From contig DF240473.1 in assembly GCA_000507305.1 (NCBI GenBank), positions 1 through 64,000 of the forward strand: 64,000 nt of DNA, written 5' to 3'. The notes beneath the pieces are model-generated. The model was not told the origin of the DNA, searched no databases, and worked only from the letters and a program-made list of their open reading frames with translations. The position numbers were made by a program, and so were the translations under genes. Shown here piece after piece: positions 22,409 through 34,108 of the stretch (its first letter is position 1; each line of letters begins with the position of its first letter). This DNA is from Breviolum minutum Mf 1.05b.01 (lineage: Eukaryota > Sar > Dinophyceae > Suessiales > Symbiodiniaceae).

Positions 22409-22562
22409 GCGGCGCTGAAAATGAATTCATTGTGCTTGAAAGTCTAAGAAGGATTTCAAGAGTCGCAATACGAAATCCTTTGTTGGATATACGCAGTCCC
22501 GTGCGTTTATACCCTAGTATATACCTTCAGCTCTAAGATGGAACAGAATGACTGTGGAACAG

Positions 22563-22613
22563 GCTGAGTCCAATGTGACAGAGCTTCAACGTGCTGCAGA
22601 GGAAAACCTAGCA
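22563..22613 (+). CDS. exon, 17 codons, coiled-coil-like
   Basis: AESNVTELQRAAEENLA between GGAACAG and a GTGTGG donor, phase 0. A longer minus-strand open frame across the region is a shadow. Confidence 0.48.
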
Positions 22614-23021
22614 GTGTGGATGCCCAGTGACGTGATGAAATGGATGAAGATTAATTTCATCTGCTGTTGGAGGTTGGAAAATGTAAACCTGCTTGTGTGA
22701 AGTGTGAAAGGTTCCTTAGACTGAGGAGTGCACACAAAGTTATTGACTTTTTGACTCTGATGTTGGATATCATCTTGGTCAGGTGTCAAGGTTTGGTCAA
22801 GATTCATGAACTCTCTAGCACTTGATTTTGGAACGATTTGGGACAACGCCATCCTGCAATTCTTTTTATAGCACTTGTCACCCAAAGGGTCTTGGTGGTT
22901 TAGCATGGTGGCTTTGAATTCTAGGGCTATGGCTGAAGATCCTTTGAATTGTAGAATCTGGTTTAAGAAGACACCGCTTCCATGAAGCTTTACACCACGT
23001 TTTACACCACTAGTTTTGCAG

Positions 23022-23092
23022 GCTAAAGCTAGGTTTCCTGGCACCGTTTCAGCTCAGCTGCAGGCTGTGAATCAACGCTTGCAGGACCGTGG
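23022..23092 (+). CDS. exon, coiled-coil-like, ends in phase 2
   Basis: After TTTTGCAG: AKARFPGTVSAQLQAVNQ then RLQDR plus GG before a GTAGCA donor. The leftover two bases fit the single leading G of the exon at 23172, giving Gly at the junction. Confidence 0.58.
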
Positions 23093-23171
23093 GTAGCATG
23101 AAGGGTTTGTCGTTTACAGCAATTTCAAACAGTTTTTTTTTTTGGCTGAGCTCGTATGTTTTAGGAGGGAG

Positions 23172-23281
23172 GTCAACACTCGAGGGACTTGGAAGCAACT
23201 TTGAGTCGGTAACCCCAAGGGTGAAGCAGTATCAGCGACAGATCACTGAGGATATTCTTACAATGCGTTTTCATGGTCTTG
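23172..23281 (+). CDS. exon, 36 codons
   Basis: Starts in the phase left by 23022-23092 and reads STLEGLGSNFESVTPRV then KQYQRQITEDILTMRF, ending before a good GTAAGG donor at 23282. The phase fit makes the pair stronger than either alone. Function unknown. Confidence 0.58.
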
Positions 23282-24247
23282 GTAAGGGTGTGCGTCTTCA
23301 AGTCCTTGTCAGTTTTACCCGCAGAGACGAGATGATTCGTTTTCCACTGATTGACCTCCAGCCTCGCCCTGTCTTCCCACATCTGGTGGGCCATCAACCT
23401 GGTTCCAAGATCGTCATGCGGACGCACACGCCAACATGAACGCAAAGGTGCCTCTTTGCACATCATTTGCCCGTTGCAGGGCAACTTTAAGCTTTTTATG
23501 AAATTCGTACTAGTAGATATTCAAGGGTATGCACTGCAATTGCTTGATACAAAACAATCTACGTATTTCTCGAGATGGCATCCTGATGGCCTTGGATAAG
23601 ATGTGTCACACGCTGTTCACCGGGGTGTGATGTACGACAGGTTGATGCCAATCAACAAGACTTGCAGAATCAAATCAGTGGCTCGGTGGAGGGGTGTGAC
23701 TATGGATCATCCATTTTCCACATAAGTCTAATGTCATCTTCTTTCATTCTCACACTCCAGGTGATGGTTTGAATATGTTTCAAATCATATTTGATTTCAC
23801 ATGTAGTTGGGAAGGTTGGTTTATTGATTGTTCAAAATGAATTTCCATCCATTCAAACAGTGTTGAAACCACCAACTTCACCAAAGCCAAATTTGACGAT
23901 TTTCAGGTGACACTTTTCGTTCCCCCTTTCTTTAGGGAAGTTTTGGAAGCAAGTTGTTTGAAGGATCTTCAAGGAATTGGGTAATCACCTTGGATTGTTG
24001 GTATTCATCTTATCCATCCTTATGGTTACAAACTTTCAAAGCTGGCTGCAAATAGCCACCCCACAAAATAGGGGCTCTTCACCAAGGCCATTTGGAGGCA
24101 ACACTCTCGAAGCAGGTGAAGGGCTCAGCCAGGGTGATTGTTTAGAAGGTGGTCCTTTGATGAAAAGCGAAGTGAGGGTATGGAATGTCTTTTTTCTTTC
24201 GTTCGTAGGTAGGTAGTTACATGAATTCTTGCATATTCTTGCGTGAG

Positions 24248-24350
24248 TGGTTGTCATTGTGGGTGGTGTCGCGTTGGGTTGTGTTGGGTTGTGTTTGGTT
24301 GTCGTCGTGGTCGTGGTGGTGGTGGTCGTCGGCCTCTTCCTCCTCGTCCT
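24248..24350. repeat. GT/GTC-rich low-complexity tract
   Basis: GTTGTGTTGG and GTGGTGGTGGTCGTCG runs give a strong strand asymmetry (G/T top strand). Not coding. Confidence 0.7.
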
Positions 24351-24594
24351 TGTTCTTGTCGTGCTTGGTGCTTTCCCGAGAGCGAGAGTGGTATGCCAAG
24401 ATCAATACACTTATCGTAGATTTGGAATAAGAAAAGTCACAGCAGCCGAAACTAGAATCTTTGAGCATGACATGACCAACTCTACACAGCAGTTACAACG
24501 TATTAATATGCATCCTACGGTGGAAGGTCATGATATGTTAGTCCTGTTGACTGATTTAATTCGGCCTCAAACCATCACACTCACTGGCCCTCAG

Positions 24595-24681
24595 GATGAG
24601 GACCTCCACAAAGAGGCCAATGATAGAATCGAAGGTTTGGAACGACACCATTCAAACATTTCCAAGGACTTGGGGGAGATG
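24595..24681 (+). CDS. exon, 29 codons, coiled-coil-like
   Basis: Between GGCCCTCAG and a GTTTGA donor, phase 0: DEDLHKEANDRIEGLERHH then SNISKDLGEM. Clear heptad-like pattern. Confidence 0.6.
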
Positions 24682-24942
24682 GTTTGAAAATGGGCTAAGG
24701 AACAGATGACAGGTTATGGACTGCCAACCTCCCTGACTGTTTTAGAAACAGAAGCACCTATAGGCCCCAAATAGACAAAACGCACTTACTTCCACACATA
24801 CCAATACCTTTGCAATTCTTTGCATAGACATTGATGTTATTCTATAAAAGAGCATTTGTTTTTTCCACTCATCTCTTTGCGATTTACTTGAAAACCGCCA
24901 AGATCCATCCAAGTTCACTTGCCTGCAGTTTTAGCCTTTCAG

Positions 24943-25006
24943 CTGCGCTACCAGGAGACGTCGAAACGATTGAATGCTTTGGACTTGCGCATTGCAGGGC
25001 TTCAAG
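24943..25006 (+). CDS. exon, coiled-coil-like, ends in phase 1
   Basis: After CCTTTCAG: LRYQETSKRLNALDLRIAG then LQ plus one base before GTGGGG. The single base is completed by the CC that opens the exon at 25454. Confidence 0.58.
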
Positions 25007-25263
25007 GTGGGGTTTTCCTGGATGACTGGCTGTGATGGGAAAGGTTGTGGAAATCACAAATCTCTTTAAGGACAAATTTGCCAATGAATCTTAAGGATTT
25101 GATTGAAGGAATATCACTGCAATAAGTTTCTGGCCTTCCTGGGACACTTAGGACGCTTGGGTCACTGAACCCCCTTCTTGCATTACCTGACTCCATATAC
25201 ATTGGCCGATAGATTCAATGGAAACTTCGAATCTTGAACTCTAATCACCAATCACTACTATAT

Positions 25264-25363
25264 GGGTGTTTCCGAAAATAGTGGTACCCCAAATCATCCA
25301 TTTTAATAGGGTTTTCCATTATAAACCATCCATTTTGGGGTACCTTTATTTTTGGAACCCCCC
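25264..25363 (+). mobile_element. MITE-like foldback element, copy 2
   Basis: About 100 bp with inverted ends (GGGTGTTTCCGAAAATAGTGG and its imperfect complement near 25335-25363) and GGTACCCC motifs in both arms. The centre carries CATCCATTTTAATAGGG and TAAACCATCCATTTT. It lies in the intron between exons 24943-25006 and 25454-25511. Confidence 0.75.
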
Positions 25364-25453
25364 ATATATCATTACATAATCTATAGGAGAATCTTCCAAC
25401 CCCACATTCGCAGTCGACAAAATTGAACCTTGAACCTTGGTTTGCCGGAGGAG

Positions 25454-25511
25454 CCAGCGGTGAGTCCAAGCGGGATATTGGAAGGTTGAGGGACGAGGCC
25501 CGGAGTCGTTG
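25454..25511 (+). CDS. exon, Arg/Glu-rich helix
   Basis: Two bases complete the codon from 25006, then SGESKRDIGRLRDEARSR and TG before a GTAGGA donor. Charged, helical, GC-rich codons. Confidence 0.55.
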
Positions 25512-25710
25512 GTAGGAGCTGGCCTAAGAGGGGAAGATAAATCTTTTCCAAAAATGGTGCTTGGGAAGTGTAATGCCAACCAACAGAATCTTTGTATATT
25601 TGCATGCTGTATATACATACATTTACGTACCTGATATAGTTTCTACAGATACACATTCTTATGGTATCTTTGGCATTTAGTTACCGCCATGCTGCGTTGT
25701 TGGTTAACAT

Positions 25711-26000
25711 GTTATCTACACGTATATATATTATATACGTATATATATTTACACACGCTGTTCATCCTACTTGTATAACCAGAGGTATCTAATACTAAAT
25801 ACTAGTTCAAAATATGCAATACACCATTATATTATCTACACTCAATATCCATGTATAACTAACTGTATAGCTGTGTATTAGCAAGGAAACATAGAAGAGG
25901 CTGCACTATTTACTTATACATTCCATCATTCTATACAATATGTATATATATATACACACATATTTACACTACATTACATGTCGGCACAGCCTACACGTAT
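25711..26000. other. TA-rich DNA, no gene seen
   Basis: ACGTATATATATTATATACG palindrome-like stretch at about 25718-25740 and further (TA)n; probably intronic low-complexity sequence. Confidence 0.6.
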
Positions 26001-26104
26001 GGTTTTTCCAGCCTTGTGGGAATTCAACACTGAGAAAATGGTGGGCGGGATGATTTAGAGCGTTTGTTTAAGCAAGAACATCAGCAGTACGACTATGATT
26101 GCAG

Positions 26105-26172
26105 CGGGTCATCCCCCCACAGATCCGTGGCCGGCGTGGGCAAACGAAAGAACCCCCAAGCGGACACCTCCT
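26105..26172 (+). CDS. exon before a consensus GTAAGT donor
   Basis: After GATTGCAG, GC-rich codons read GSSPHRSVAGVGKRK then NPQADTS, ending at GTAAGTGC. The leading C completes the TG left by 25511. A second frame, starting at ATG 26098 (MIAAGHPPTDPWPAW), is also open; third-position GC favours the first reading. Confidence 0.48.
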
Positions 26173-26302
26173 GTAAGTGCTTGGAATCCGTTCCACCGCT
26201 TTTGAATCTCTACTTTTTTTGTTCCTTGGATTCATAGTCACCTACTCTTAATTTCGAGACTAATTCGGAAGCCTAAACGTGGTGGTGTAGTGGCTCCATC
26301 AG

Positions 26303-26366
26303 GTGAACTCTTTGACGGTGAAAAGTGCAGCCCATGATGTGGATATTGGAAAGAAGCTCGGGAGGG
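26303..26366 (+). CDS. candidate exon
   Basis: After CCATCAG: VNSLTVKSAAHDVDIGKKLG. No clear donor; the end is approximate. It does not continue the phase of the previous exon, so it could belong to another transcript or be misread. Confidence 0.35.
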
Positions 26367-27085
26367 GCGGCAATTTCCAAAATGGGGTACCAGGATGTAC
26401 CTGGTACATGAAAACGGAATGTTATCCTGTACATTTTACCATTCAAGATAATTGATTCGTTGTTTCTTTTCCTATTTTTTTTCTTCGATCATATTTAAAA
26501 CAAAATTTCATGAAACTTTCTTGTATGTACTGTATTATAGGCCACCTCTGAGATTTCAAGTTGTCCTGGAAATTGGTTGGACTCACAGTTGTCTTTAGTG
26601 ATAGTGAGTCTATGAGTTCGAAAACATATCCTAGTGTTTCCAAACTCATGCTGTGACAAGAAAAGACTCAACTCTGGCCGAGGATTATGTTGATGGACAT
26701 GTTGCTGGTGGCTATAGATTTATTGAAGCCACTCCATCCATTATCAAATCATAGCGAACGTCACACCACCTTAGATAAGTTTCCACGCGGAATTCAATTT
26801 GCACCAAATACACCCATCGGCCACAGAGATCATTGGCCAGAATTCGTCCATTTTTCGGGACTTACTTGTTAGACGATCATTGTATGTAACTGTATGTTGA
26901 TGTAAATATATTGAAATTCATTTCTCGAAATTTCGCATTGGCATCGAAAGACGAAACAAAATAGATTTGAATAGGTAGAAAATAAACATCACATAGAGAG
27001 TGCTTCTTTTCCAGTGCCAACTCAACAGCCCCTTATGGAAATGTCACTCTGAGCTGGTGCCTTAATGGCACCATCCAAGGAATAG

Positions 27086-27150
27086 CGACGACCTGCGGAA
27101 AGCCGAGCGACAGCGGCTTGAGGTCGCGTGGAAAGAATTTCATGTTGCAT
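27086..27150 (+). CDS. candidate exon, charged helix
   Basis: After GGAATAG the frame reads DDLRKAERQRLEVAWKEF then HVAFEHD. A GTCGCG at CTTGAG| is a possible earlier donor. GC-rich compared with flanks. Confidence 0.42.
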
Positions 27151-27903
27151 TTGAACACGACACTGTGACTAAGAAAGGGTCTATCTACAGTAATAGGATC
27201 TCGATCTGGGGAAGACCAGTCAACATGCTGTACCTTCTAACATTTCGTTTCAAGTTGGAGTGGAAAGTTTTTGACTGTCTGCAGTTTGTTTGATTCAGGA
27301 AGTATTTCTCATACGATTGTTTCGGTTACATGGCATGGACACTAACTAGTTTGGCAAGCAATGGAGGTAGACGACACAGGAGTTACAGTTAGGGAACTGT
27401 TTCTCAATCAGATTTTGACAGCAGGATACCAACCGCCACAAGCAGGATGTCGTAGGGATCTCAGAGTGTTTTGATTTGTCACTTGCAGACATTTGGTTTG
27501 TTGAGCAGCTTCCATTCAACTCGGACCTACCCCAAAGCACACGGGACCCGTGAGGAGCTGCATTGAAACAAAAGTCCCGAAAAAGCTTCCAAGGATGGAA
27601 TTTATGAAGAGCTCGATCAGAAAGTTTACGAAAAGAATTTCCAAAGTTTAGAGGCGCATGAAAAAAACGGGTAACAGGCAATGAAGGGCAACGCTTTGAA
27701 CTTTGCAGTGCTGCAAAAGGGGTGTGGGTAGCAGAAGGATGTAGAAAGATTCACAGGTCGTGTTGGTTTTTTGGAAGGCCTCTTACCAAGTTTTGTCGTT
27801 ACAGTTGACTATTTATTGATTGTTGAATATTGTTGAGTGTCTTTATCCGCTCCAACTCTTGAAACATGTAGCTGATGTGGTGTGCGGACGTGTGCAGTAG
27901 CAG

Positions 27904-27948
27904 GACAACGTCACAAAGCTGACGCGCGGAGCTGTCAAACTGTGCCAG
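27904..27948 (+). CDS. exon, 15 codons
   Basis: DNVTKLTRGAVKLCQ between TAGCAG and a GTGAGG donor, phase 0. Good donor and composition; no family recognised. Confidence 0.5.
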
Positions 27949-28070
27949 GTGAGGCATTTTGGCAGGGGAAGTAGTGTTTGGTCCATGCAGCTCTTCGGTA
28001 GTGCTGGGAGGTTTGCCTGTGTGGCAGTGTGGCACATGTATGATATTATTACCCTAACATTATGCAATAG

Positions 28071-28160
28071 GAGAATGATGGAAAAAGGACATGAAGCAAT
28101 GCGGCAGGATGAGGAACTGCAGCTAACCAAGAAGGGCAAGATGGAAATCAAATTAATTTG
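28071..28160 (+). CDS. exon, charged helix, ends in phase 2
   Basis: After TGCAATAG: RMMEKGHEAMRQDEELQL then TKKGKMEIKLI plus TG before GTGAAA. The TG is completed to Trp by the first base of the exon at 28214. Confidence 0.5.
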
Positions 28161-28213
28161 GTGAAATGATGCTGATCTAAATGGTGTTTTACAGGATTCT
28201 AGGCTTTTTCCAG

Positions 28214-28257
28214 GTTGAGTAAAATCTTTGATCAGAATCCAGAAGAGAGTCATGCAG
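28214..28257 (+). CDS. exon, continues 28071-28160
   Basis: After TTTCCAG: one base completes Trp, then LSKIFDQNPEESHA. The frame stays open a further 300 bases, but with AT-rich, less protein-like sequence; a GC donor at CATGCAG|GCC is proposed and uncertain. Confidence 0.45.
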
Positions 28258-28555
28258 GCCTTTTTGCCGCTTTCTTTGTTATTGAAAACGCGTCAGACGA
28301 TGCAAGAAAGGATTCCCTTCTAGAACAAGTTACAAACAAAGATGCACATAGTATCATAGCGTTGTACTACAATCAATCCGCAGCCATCAAATGCCTGAGA
28401 ATATGTATTTTTTCCAAAAGATTCGTGGTCTTTACATTCAATGAAATACGAGCCTTAAATGGGAATGTCATCAATTCCAAGACATTTTATCTACTGCAAG
28501 TGAAACTTTATGATTTGAAAACATTCGAAAAAGGGCCCCTTTTTTCTATCAGCAG

Positions 28556-28764
28556 GATTTCTCAGGGTTGATGAAAGAAGCATCCACAAAGGCCTCCAGA
28601 TATTATCTCCAGCACCCTTTCCAATCAGATGACAACCTCTCAGATAGCCCTTCACGCTTCAGCTATCTTCGAGAGGTAGTGGGCGTCTTCCCGGGCGCGC
28701 GTATGAATGATGGCACAGAGGAAGAGCTAGATGTGGATGTGGAGCTTCTCAACTGGGAGGCACG
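28556..28764 (+). CDS. exon, 69 codons, acidic C-terminal part
   Basis: Between ATCAGCAG and a GTGATA donor. It reads DFSGLMKEASTKASRYYLQ, then HPFQSDDNLSDSPSRFSYL, REVVGVFPGARMNDG and TEEELDVDVELLNWEA plus CG. GC-rich third positions. The leftover CG is completed by the T opening the next exon at 28940. Among the best-supported host exons; domain unknown. Confidence 0.7.
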
Positions 28765-28939
28765 GTGATACCATACACAGCGACAGATTTTGATTTTCAC
28801 TAGATTTGAAAAAGATATCGATTTAAAAAAAAAAACCAAGAGTACTGTTCAAGATCCTTACTATCCGTATAAATGGTATCATTGATTTACCCCCAATGCA
28901 GTTTTGATAGTATTTGACAGCTGAAATTCTTCGTTACAG

Positions 28940-29033
28940 TGAGGACTGTGCCCAGAACTTGGTGGGTCGCGTAGACAAGACCTGGCGCCAGCTTTCTTCG
29001 CAGCGACTTGGCATGAAACGAGGGGAGAGGGAG
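28940..29033 (+). CDS. exon, continues 28556-28764
   Basis: After CGTTACAG: the first base completes Arg, then EDCAQNLVGRVDKTWRQL and SSQRLGMKRGERE. It ends at GAG|GCCATG, a GC donor, in phase 0, which fits the phase-0 start at 29767. Helical and basic. Confidence 0.65.
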
Positions 29034-29766
29034 GCCATGGATGGGAGGCTTAAAAGATCTTAAAAGTATGGTGACCATGAAACTATATGAAAATGATGAA
29101 TTTAAAACTACTCGTCTGTATGATGGCTATCACATCTATATACATCTATAAGTCATCCTCTTATTTGTCACCCAAAAGTGTGCCAACACATGTGGCGGGA
29201 GTTGATGCGACTCCCGCCTTGGTTTGATGAAATGTTGATGAAACCTGTGGGGGATGACTTGGGACCGTGCTACATCTTAAAGAAATGAGGGCATGGCCAG
29301 GGGAACTAAGGAAGAACAGGCTTTGTTGGCCTTTACAACATTGGGAACAATTGCAGTTTACCCATGTTCAAAATGTTCACCCATATTCAAGTTGTTTATC
29401 TTGCATCCACGCAGGAGGCATGTATTCAACTCTGACTGACCAGATTGCCTGTTGCTAGGATAACCATCACCTTCCAATCGGAATTCACCGATTAGTACAG
29501 TCACACACAGTCACAGAGTCGACTCAGGAAGTATCGAAGCATTCTGGACTTGGTCAGCAAGAAGGCAACATGCTTTCTGACTTGCTGAGTTCGTTTGTGC
29601 AGTGCTTTGTTAGAACAGGTTTTTGGAATGGTTTCTCCAGATCCATTACGGTCTACTGGTTTTAATGGCTCAGTCTTGAACCTATTATCACAGATTGGGA
29701 TCACCAGCTTGGTGTTTGGGAACCATTTTCCACCCGCCGGATGTCAAGCCAACCTCCCTCGTCCAG

Positions 29767-29862
29767 GCAGACCATTCGGTGTTGCGACTGCTCCAGATCT
29801 CACAACAACACATTGAGAGCCAGCTGGATCGCATCCGTCATGAGCGGGAACTCTGGAAGGAG
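29767..29862 (+). CDS. exon, 32 codons, coiled coil
   Basis: Between CGTCCAG and GTGTGG, phase 0: ADHSVLRLLQISQQHIES then QLDRIRHERELWKE. Strong heptad pattern. Confidence 0.66.
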
Positions 29863-30496
29863 GTGTGGAACTGTGGAATGCTGGAGAACAGTGGAGATGA
29901 AACATGATGAAACCAAAGTGGCTTTGAAGATAAGATTGTTTGTAATGGATAGCGAACAGCTATGGTTTCAGTCACTTTCATTTCTGGGTGTTTGCATCCA
30001 AGGCATCTAATTTACATGCTCCCAGTGAATGTAACAACAATGTAGATCATGGATACATTTGAATCTTTTTCATCATCTCAACTTTGGAGTTTGTGCCACT
30101 TGGATTCAGGTGGTAGACAAGAGAGCTCAACAGCCACTGCAGTTGGCTCTCACTCTTAAGGAGCTTAGTGTGGCTGGACATGACTCCATTTGGTTTCGGT
30201 AGTAGTTTCAGAAGTAGGGAACCGGTAAAGGCATGGGAACTTGCATGCGTCCCAAAATTCTTGGACCATTCTTGGACCCAATCATTGCATGCAAAGGGTT
30301 CCATTGTCCAATCATTTTGAGTCGCGGATCTTGGGAAGTGGCTTGATGAATGGTGAAACTTCCTTGCACAAATCATACCCCTCACAACTGATCCGATGTT
30401 CCTGATCCAAGGTCCCATGTGGTATTGGAATTCTTGTTGAGATATAACCTAAGGGGTTGCACTGTGAGCACTTCCCAGATCAGACGGATCTTACAG

Positions 30497-30550
30497 GACC
30501 CTCATACAGGGCAAACCATTCCTGCGCCTCAAGGCTTGAAGGGCTGGGAG
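30497..30550 (+). CDS. exon, 18 codons
   Basis: After TCTTACAG: DPHTGQTIPAPQGLKGWE, phase 0, with a GTCGAC donor; the frame stays open to 30606, so the end may be later. Confidence 0.48.
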
Positions 30551-30861
30551 GTCGACATTCCTATGTCATATGTCTTAGATACCAACAAACCTGCACTTCA
30601 TTCCTGAGAATGTTTGTTTGAAACGAACATATCATCATATGAATTATGCACAATTTTCCGCACATATCCATGCATTTGATAAACTTATCTGCATTGAACC
30701 GTGGGGATAAGCGCAACATTTGTTTGATCAACTCTCTCAAGTCACCAAGTTGTGACTGAAATCATGATATAACATGATAATTAATCAGTATCTTCATTTT
30801 TTCTTCACACTCCCATCCCACAAGTTGATACCCAACTAGTTTTGAGCGAATCTTCCTGAAG

Positions 30862-30906
30862 TTCATGGCGAACAACTTCACCTACTTGGAAGCCGCCAGG
30901 CTATAA
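30862..30906 (+). CDS. candidate terminal exon with TAA stop
   Basis: After CCTGAAG, phase 0: FMANNFTYLEAARL and TAA at 30904-30906, nearly all codons ending in G or C. In another frame the same DNA continues PPGYNMPGGMAPPGPT and TGA, so the exact 3' end of this gene is open. Confidence 0.42.
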   Translation, partial: FMANNFTYLEAARL

Positions 30907-31484
30907 CATGCCCGGTGGCATGGCTCCTCCAGGCCCGACGTGATGGGATGGTCAGGATCTATGGTTCAAACTTAGAGAATCAAGTTGGGGGCCACAGAAT
31001 TGGGATCATTTTGAGTCATCCCCCATTATCATCGATCAATTTCTGAAATTATTTTAAAGCCAGAACTAGTATCAGATATGGTGATTTGATGACAAACGAT
31101 ATTCATCATAATTCGCAAATTTATTCCCCTTTGTTGCATTTTGGTGACTATATTCTTTGTTGGTCTGCTACCAAATTGGTCCGTTTCAGGCATGTCAATT
31201 ACTCCGAGAGGACCTATGCCTGGCCTGGCCATGGCCTCAAAGATAAAACCATTAAAGGGAGATGTGTGGAGTATGATGAGTTGTAAAGGTGAAGAGATCT
31301 TGATCTGTTCTTCATATTATCTTTGATGTTTATACTATCGCTGCGTAGAAATACATAGTCTTCCGAAACCACTCTGCCGATGTGTGTGAAGAATCCTTAT
31401 CTCCAATTTGTTTTTTTTCTTCCTAAGTTTAGGCATAGCAAAATGCTGCCAACCGTCGATATCTTGAGCTGAAATCAGCTCCAG

Positions 31485-31572
31485 GTCTCCAGAACCGTTG
31501 GTTGAGCCGTGTAAACACCATAAGGAGCCGATTGTTCCACCTCAGCCATCGGGCAGCTTGGCCAGGGCCTTA
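31485..31572 (+). CDS. exon, Pro-rich
   Basis: After GCTCCAG: SPEPLVEPCKHHKEPIVP then PQPSGSLARAL, ending at GTGATG in phase 0. Low-complexity, perhaps disordered. Confidence 0.5.
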
Positions 31573-31749
31573 GTGATGAGTGAAGCAACAGGCAACGTCA
31601 TAACTTGAAACGACCCAGCAACAGGTTATTCGACCCAAGAAATGCAACCAAAACCAACAAAATGGACCAATATGTGGAGGTTTTGAAAACTACACAGCAA
31701 AAAGACAGCTTTCGGAAAACGGAACTGTGTGAATCTTGCACCGACACAG

Positions 31750-31773
31750 GTGGCAGATCCTACCGCGATGAAG
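31750..31773 (+). CDS. candidate micro-exon VADPTAMK
   Basis: Eight codons between GACACAG and GTGCGA, phase 0, agreeing with the end of 31485-31572. Too short to be sure. Confidence 0.35.
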
Positions 31774-32002
31774 GTGCGACAAAGAGCCATAATAAGTATG
31801 AAATGTGAATGTGTGCAAACAAGTGATTGGTGAGCAGACAGATTGATAAAACCGGGAAGGGTTCGCACGTGCAACGCAAAGCCATGTGACATATTACGTT
31901 CTCAAATGTTCTTGATACAATATCAAGACACAATCATAACATATCATAATGTCATATTCAAAATTTCCAATTCAACTTTGTGTGAATGACATATATCTAT
32001 AG

Positions 32003-32081
32003 TTCTTCCGGTTGGATCGCTGCCGCAGGCGTCACCCTTGGCGAAGCGGATCGCACGACCAACGGTGCCGTCGCGTGCTGA
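32003..32081 (+). CDS. candidate terminal exon with TGA stop
   Basis: After ATCTATAG the GC-rich frame SSGWIAAAGVTLGEADRTT then NGAVAC ends at TGA 32079-32081. The leading base does not fit the phase of 31773, so at least one intervening exon is missing or the frame differs. Confidence 0.43.
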
Positions 32082-33478
32082 GCATAAAACCATCAAGTAA
32101 CTGCAAGATTTCCCAAATGACATTCAGGTGGGGGTAGTGATTTAGGAAACCTCCCCAAACACTTCAGGGGAGTAGACAATTGATTATACCAATGAGACTA
32201 CCAATGAGTATATATTAGGTACTACAGGTATCTTTTTCGTGTTCATTTTCTTTTGTGGTGTCTTCAGTATTCACTCCTGATTGCTTTTTATGTGTTCATT
32301 TAGTTTCAAACTCATTTCAAACTCCCATTTCATTTCAACTTCAATGCTTTCCATTTTACATAATTTCGTTTAGTTTCAAAAACATCAGATCAATCCAAAC
32401 TTTGTTTACTGCCCCTTTCTCCTTCACCTAATTTGGCTCCTGTGGGGGTACCTGCTTTCCCCATAAGTTTGAGGCTCGCTTTTAGTACTTTTTGAGTCAA
32501 AAGTTTAATACAAAAAACACCTTGTAGTTTTTGAATTCGGGAATGTTTCAACTGAAACGAAAGGAAAGGAATACGAGTGAATGGAGATGAAAGGAAATGA
32601 CATGACATCAATGCAAGGCAATGGAAGGAAATGAAAGGAACGGACACAAAAGGAAAGGAACTGAAAGGAGGGGAAACAAAATGGAACTAACATCTATATA
32701 TTATAATTATATAGGGTCAAAAAAGTTGCTTCAAAAGTTGGACCACTTTATTTACAACCCCCATTACTAATCACTTTAAACAGAAAGCAGCTCACTTTAT
32801 TTACTACCTCTTTACCAATCACTACTGTACTAGTACATTACGTGACCCACTTCCCCCACTAAGTTTTTCATTTTCGTTGTATAGTCGTCATTTTAGACAG
32901 GCTTCATTTTTCCATGTCTTGTTTTGGGGAAGCTGCGGGGAACAACGGAGAACTCAGGCCAGTTGAGCGCAAGGCATAGAGGCGCGTGGTCTGAGTTGGA
33001 TGCCTGATGTCAATTTGTGCTTTTGTTGTTTGATGTTTTTGGCAATAGACAGTAGTCATATCTCAATTGGTTTCAATTGGGAATTGGTTGTAGGGAATTG
33101 ATTGCAAACAAACTGCAATTGATAAATTGTCGGAGGGAAAGCATGGGAACCAGAGAAATCGAGTTTCCAGCGCAGATGTAGCACCTTCTTCATAATCATA
33201 ATATATATACACGTTAGAGTCCATCTACAGTACAGATTTATCAGTGTATCTCTTGGAGGTTTCACCATCCAGCTCTTTGTGAAAGGGTTCCCCGTACACT
33301 GTTGTGCAGGTTGTCTCCTTGTGCTTGGGAAAGACCAAGATGAAGCAAAGGTCACCGACACGGGCCTCGCAAGAGCGGGCCATTTTTGAGTCGAACACTG
33401 GTCAAGTTACAACAAAGATCACTGAATATCTTTGACGATTGCATACGTTTGCTTGATTGTATATTTGAGAGACAAATT

Positions 33479-34108
33479 CTACAGTAGTTTTGTGATGTGT
33501 TGTGCCACTTTCAACAACTTTGATGTCATCTTGAATCTCTCCCGTAAAGTCAAAGGTTTTGAAGTCATGGAAGTTTTTGTGCCCAGACTTTCCAGGATCT
33601 CAAAATGGAGTTTCTTTCCCTGCAGTTCTATGCGGGGAAGATATGGACATACCATGAAATATGAAATATCAAAATATAGACATCTCTTGTGACATTGTTT
33701 GACTTCAAGATAAGAAAAAACCTTTTCAGAGCTTTTCCATACCCTTTTACACCGCCAGATTTCAAAGATCAGCAGTAGGCATTTGGAGGTTTTGTCTTTT
33801 GATTGGGACTGTGCGGTGTAGTGGGTAAGCTCCGGGTTTTGACGACTCGGGCACCGGTCAAATGCACCATGGCCCGCGCCACAAGATGCGGTTGCATGAA
33901 TTGCACGATTATTTTTATTTGGTCTTGGATGAGCACCACAAAAAATTGAACACTGATTGTAACATAACTTGATCCATTTCTTCAAGCCTCTCTTGCAAGT
34001 GGTGATCTCTCCTCTAAACCAGCTTAATGAATCAAAAGAGCTCGGACCGCTTTTCCATCTAAAAGAACATAGCTTACCTGGGAAATGGAAGAGCCCAACC
34101 TTACACAA
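33479..34108 (-). CDS. unexplained 209-codon open frame
   Basis: The longest uninterrupted minus-strand frame outside the retroelement neighbourhood. No motif is recognised and composition is AT-rich, unlike the host exons. It may be chance or an old pseudogene. Confidence 0.18.
   Translation of the reverse strand: MCKVGLFHFPGKLCSFRWKSGPSSFDSLSWFRGEITTCKRGLKKWIKLCYNQCSIFCGAHPRPNKNNRAIHATASCGAGHGAFDRCPSRQNPELTHYTAQSQSKDKTSKCLLLIFEIWRCKRVWKSSEKVFSYLEVKQCHKRCLYFDISYFMVCPYLPRIELQGKKLHFEILESLGTKTSMTSKPLTLRERFKMTSKLLKVAQHITKLL

Noticed and set aside
22586-23044. 152-codon minus-strand open frame
   Set aside because: Antisense to two better-supported plus-strand exons (22563 and 23022), with no protein-like composition.
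33809-33869. tRNA-like sequence (box-A-like GTGTAGTGGGTAAGC and a 5-bp stem around a loop)
   Set aside because: Only about 60 bases, the anticodon loop would have 9 nt and no T-arm consensus (GGTTCGANTCC) is present; at best a tRNA-derived relic.
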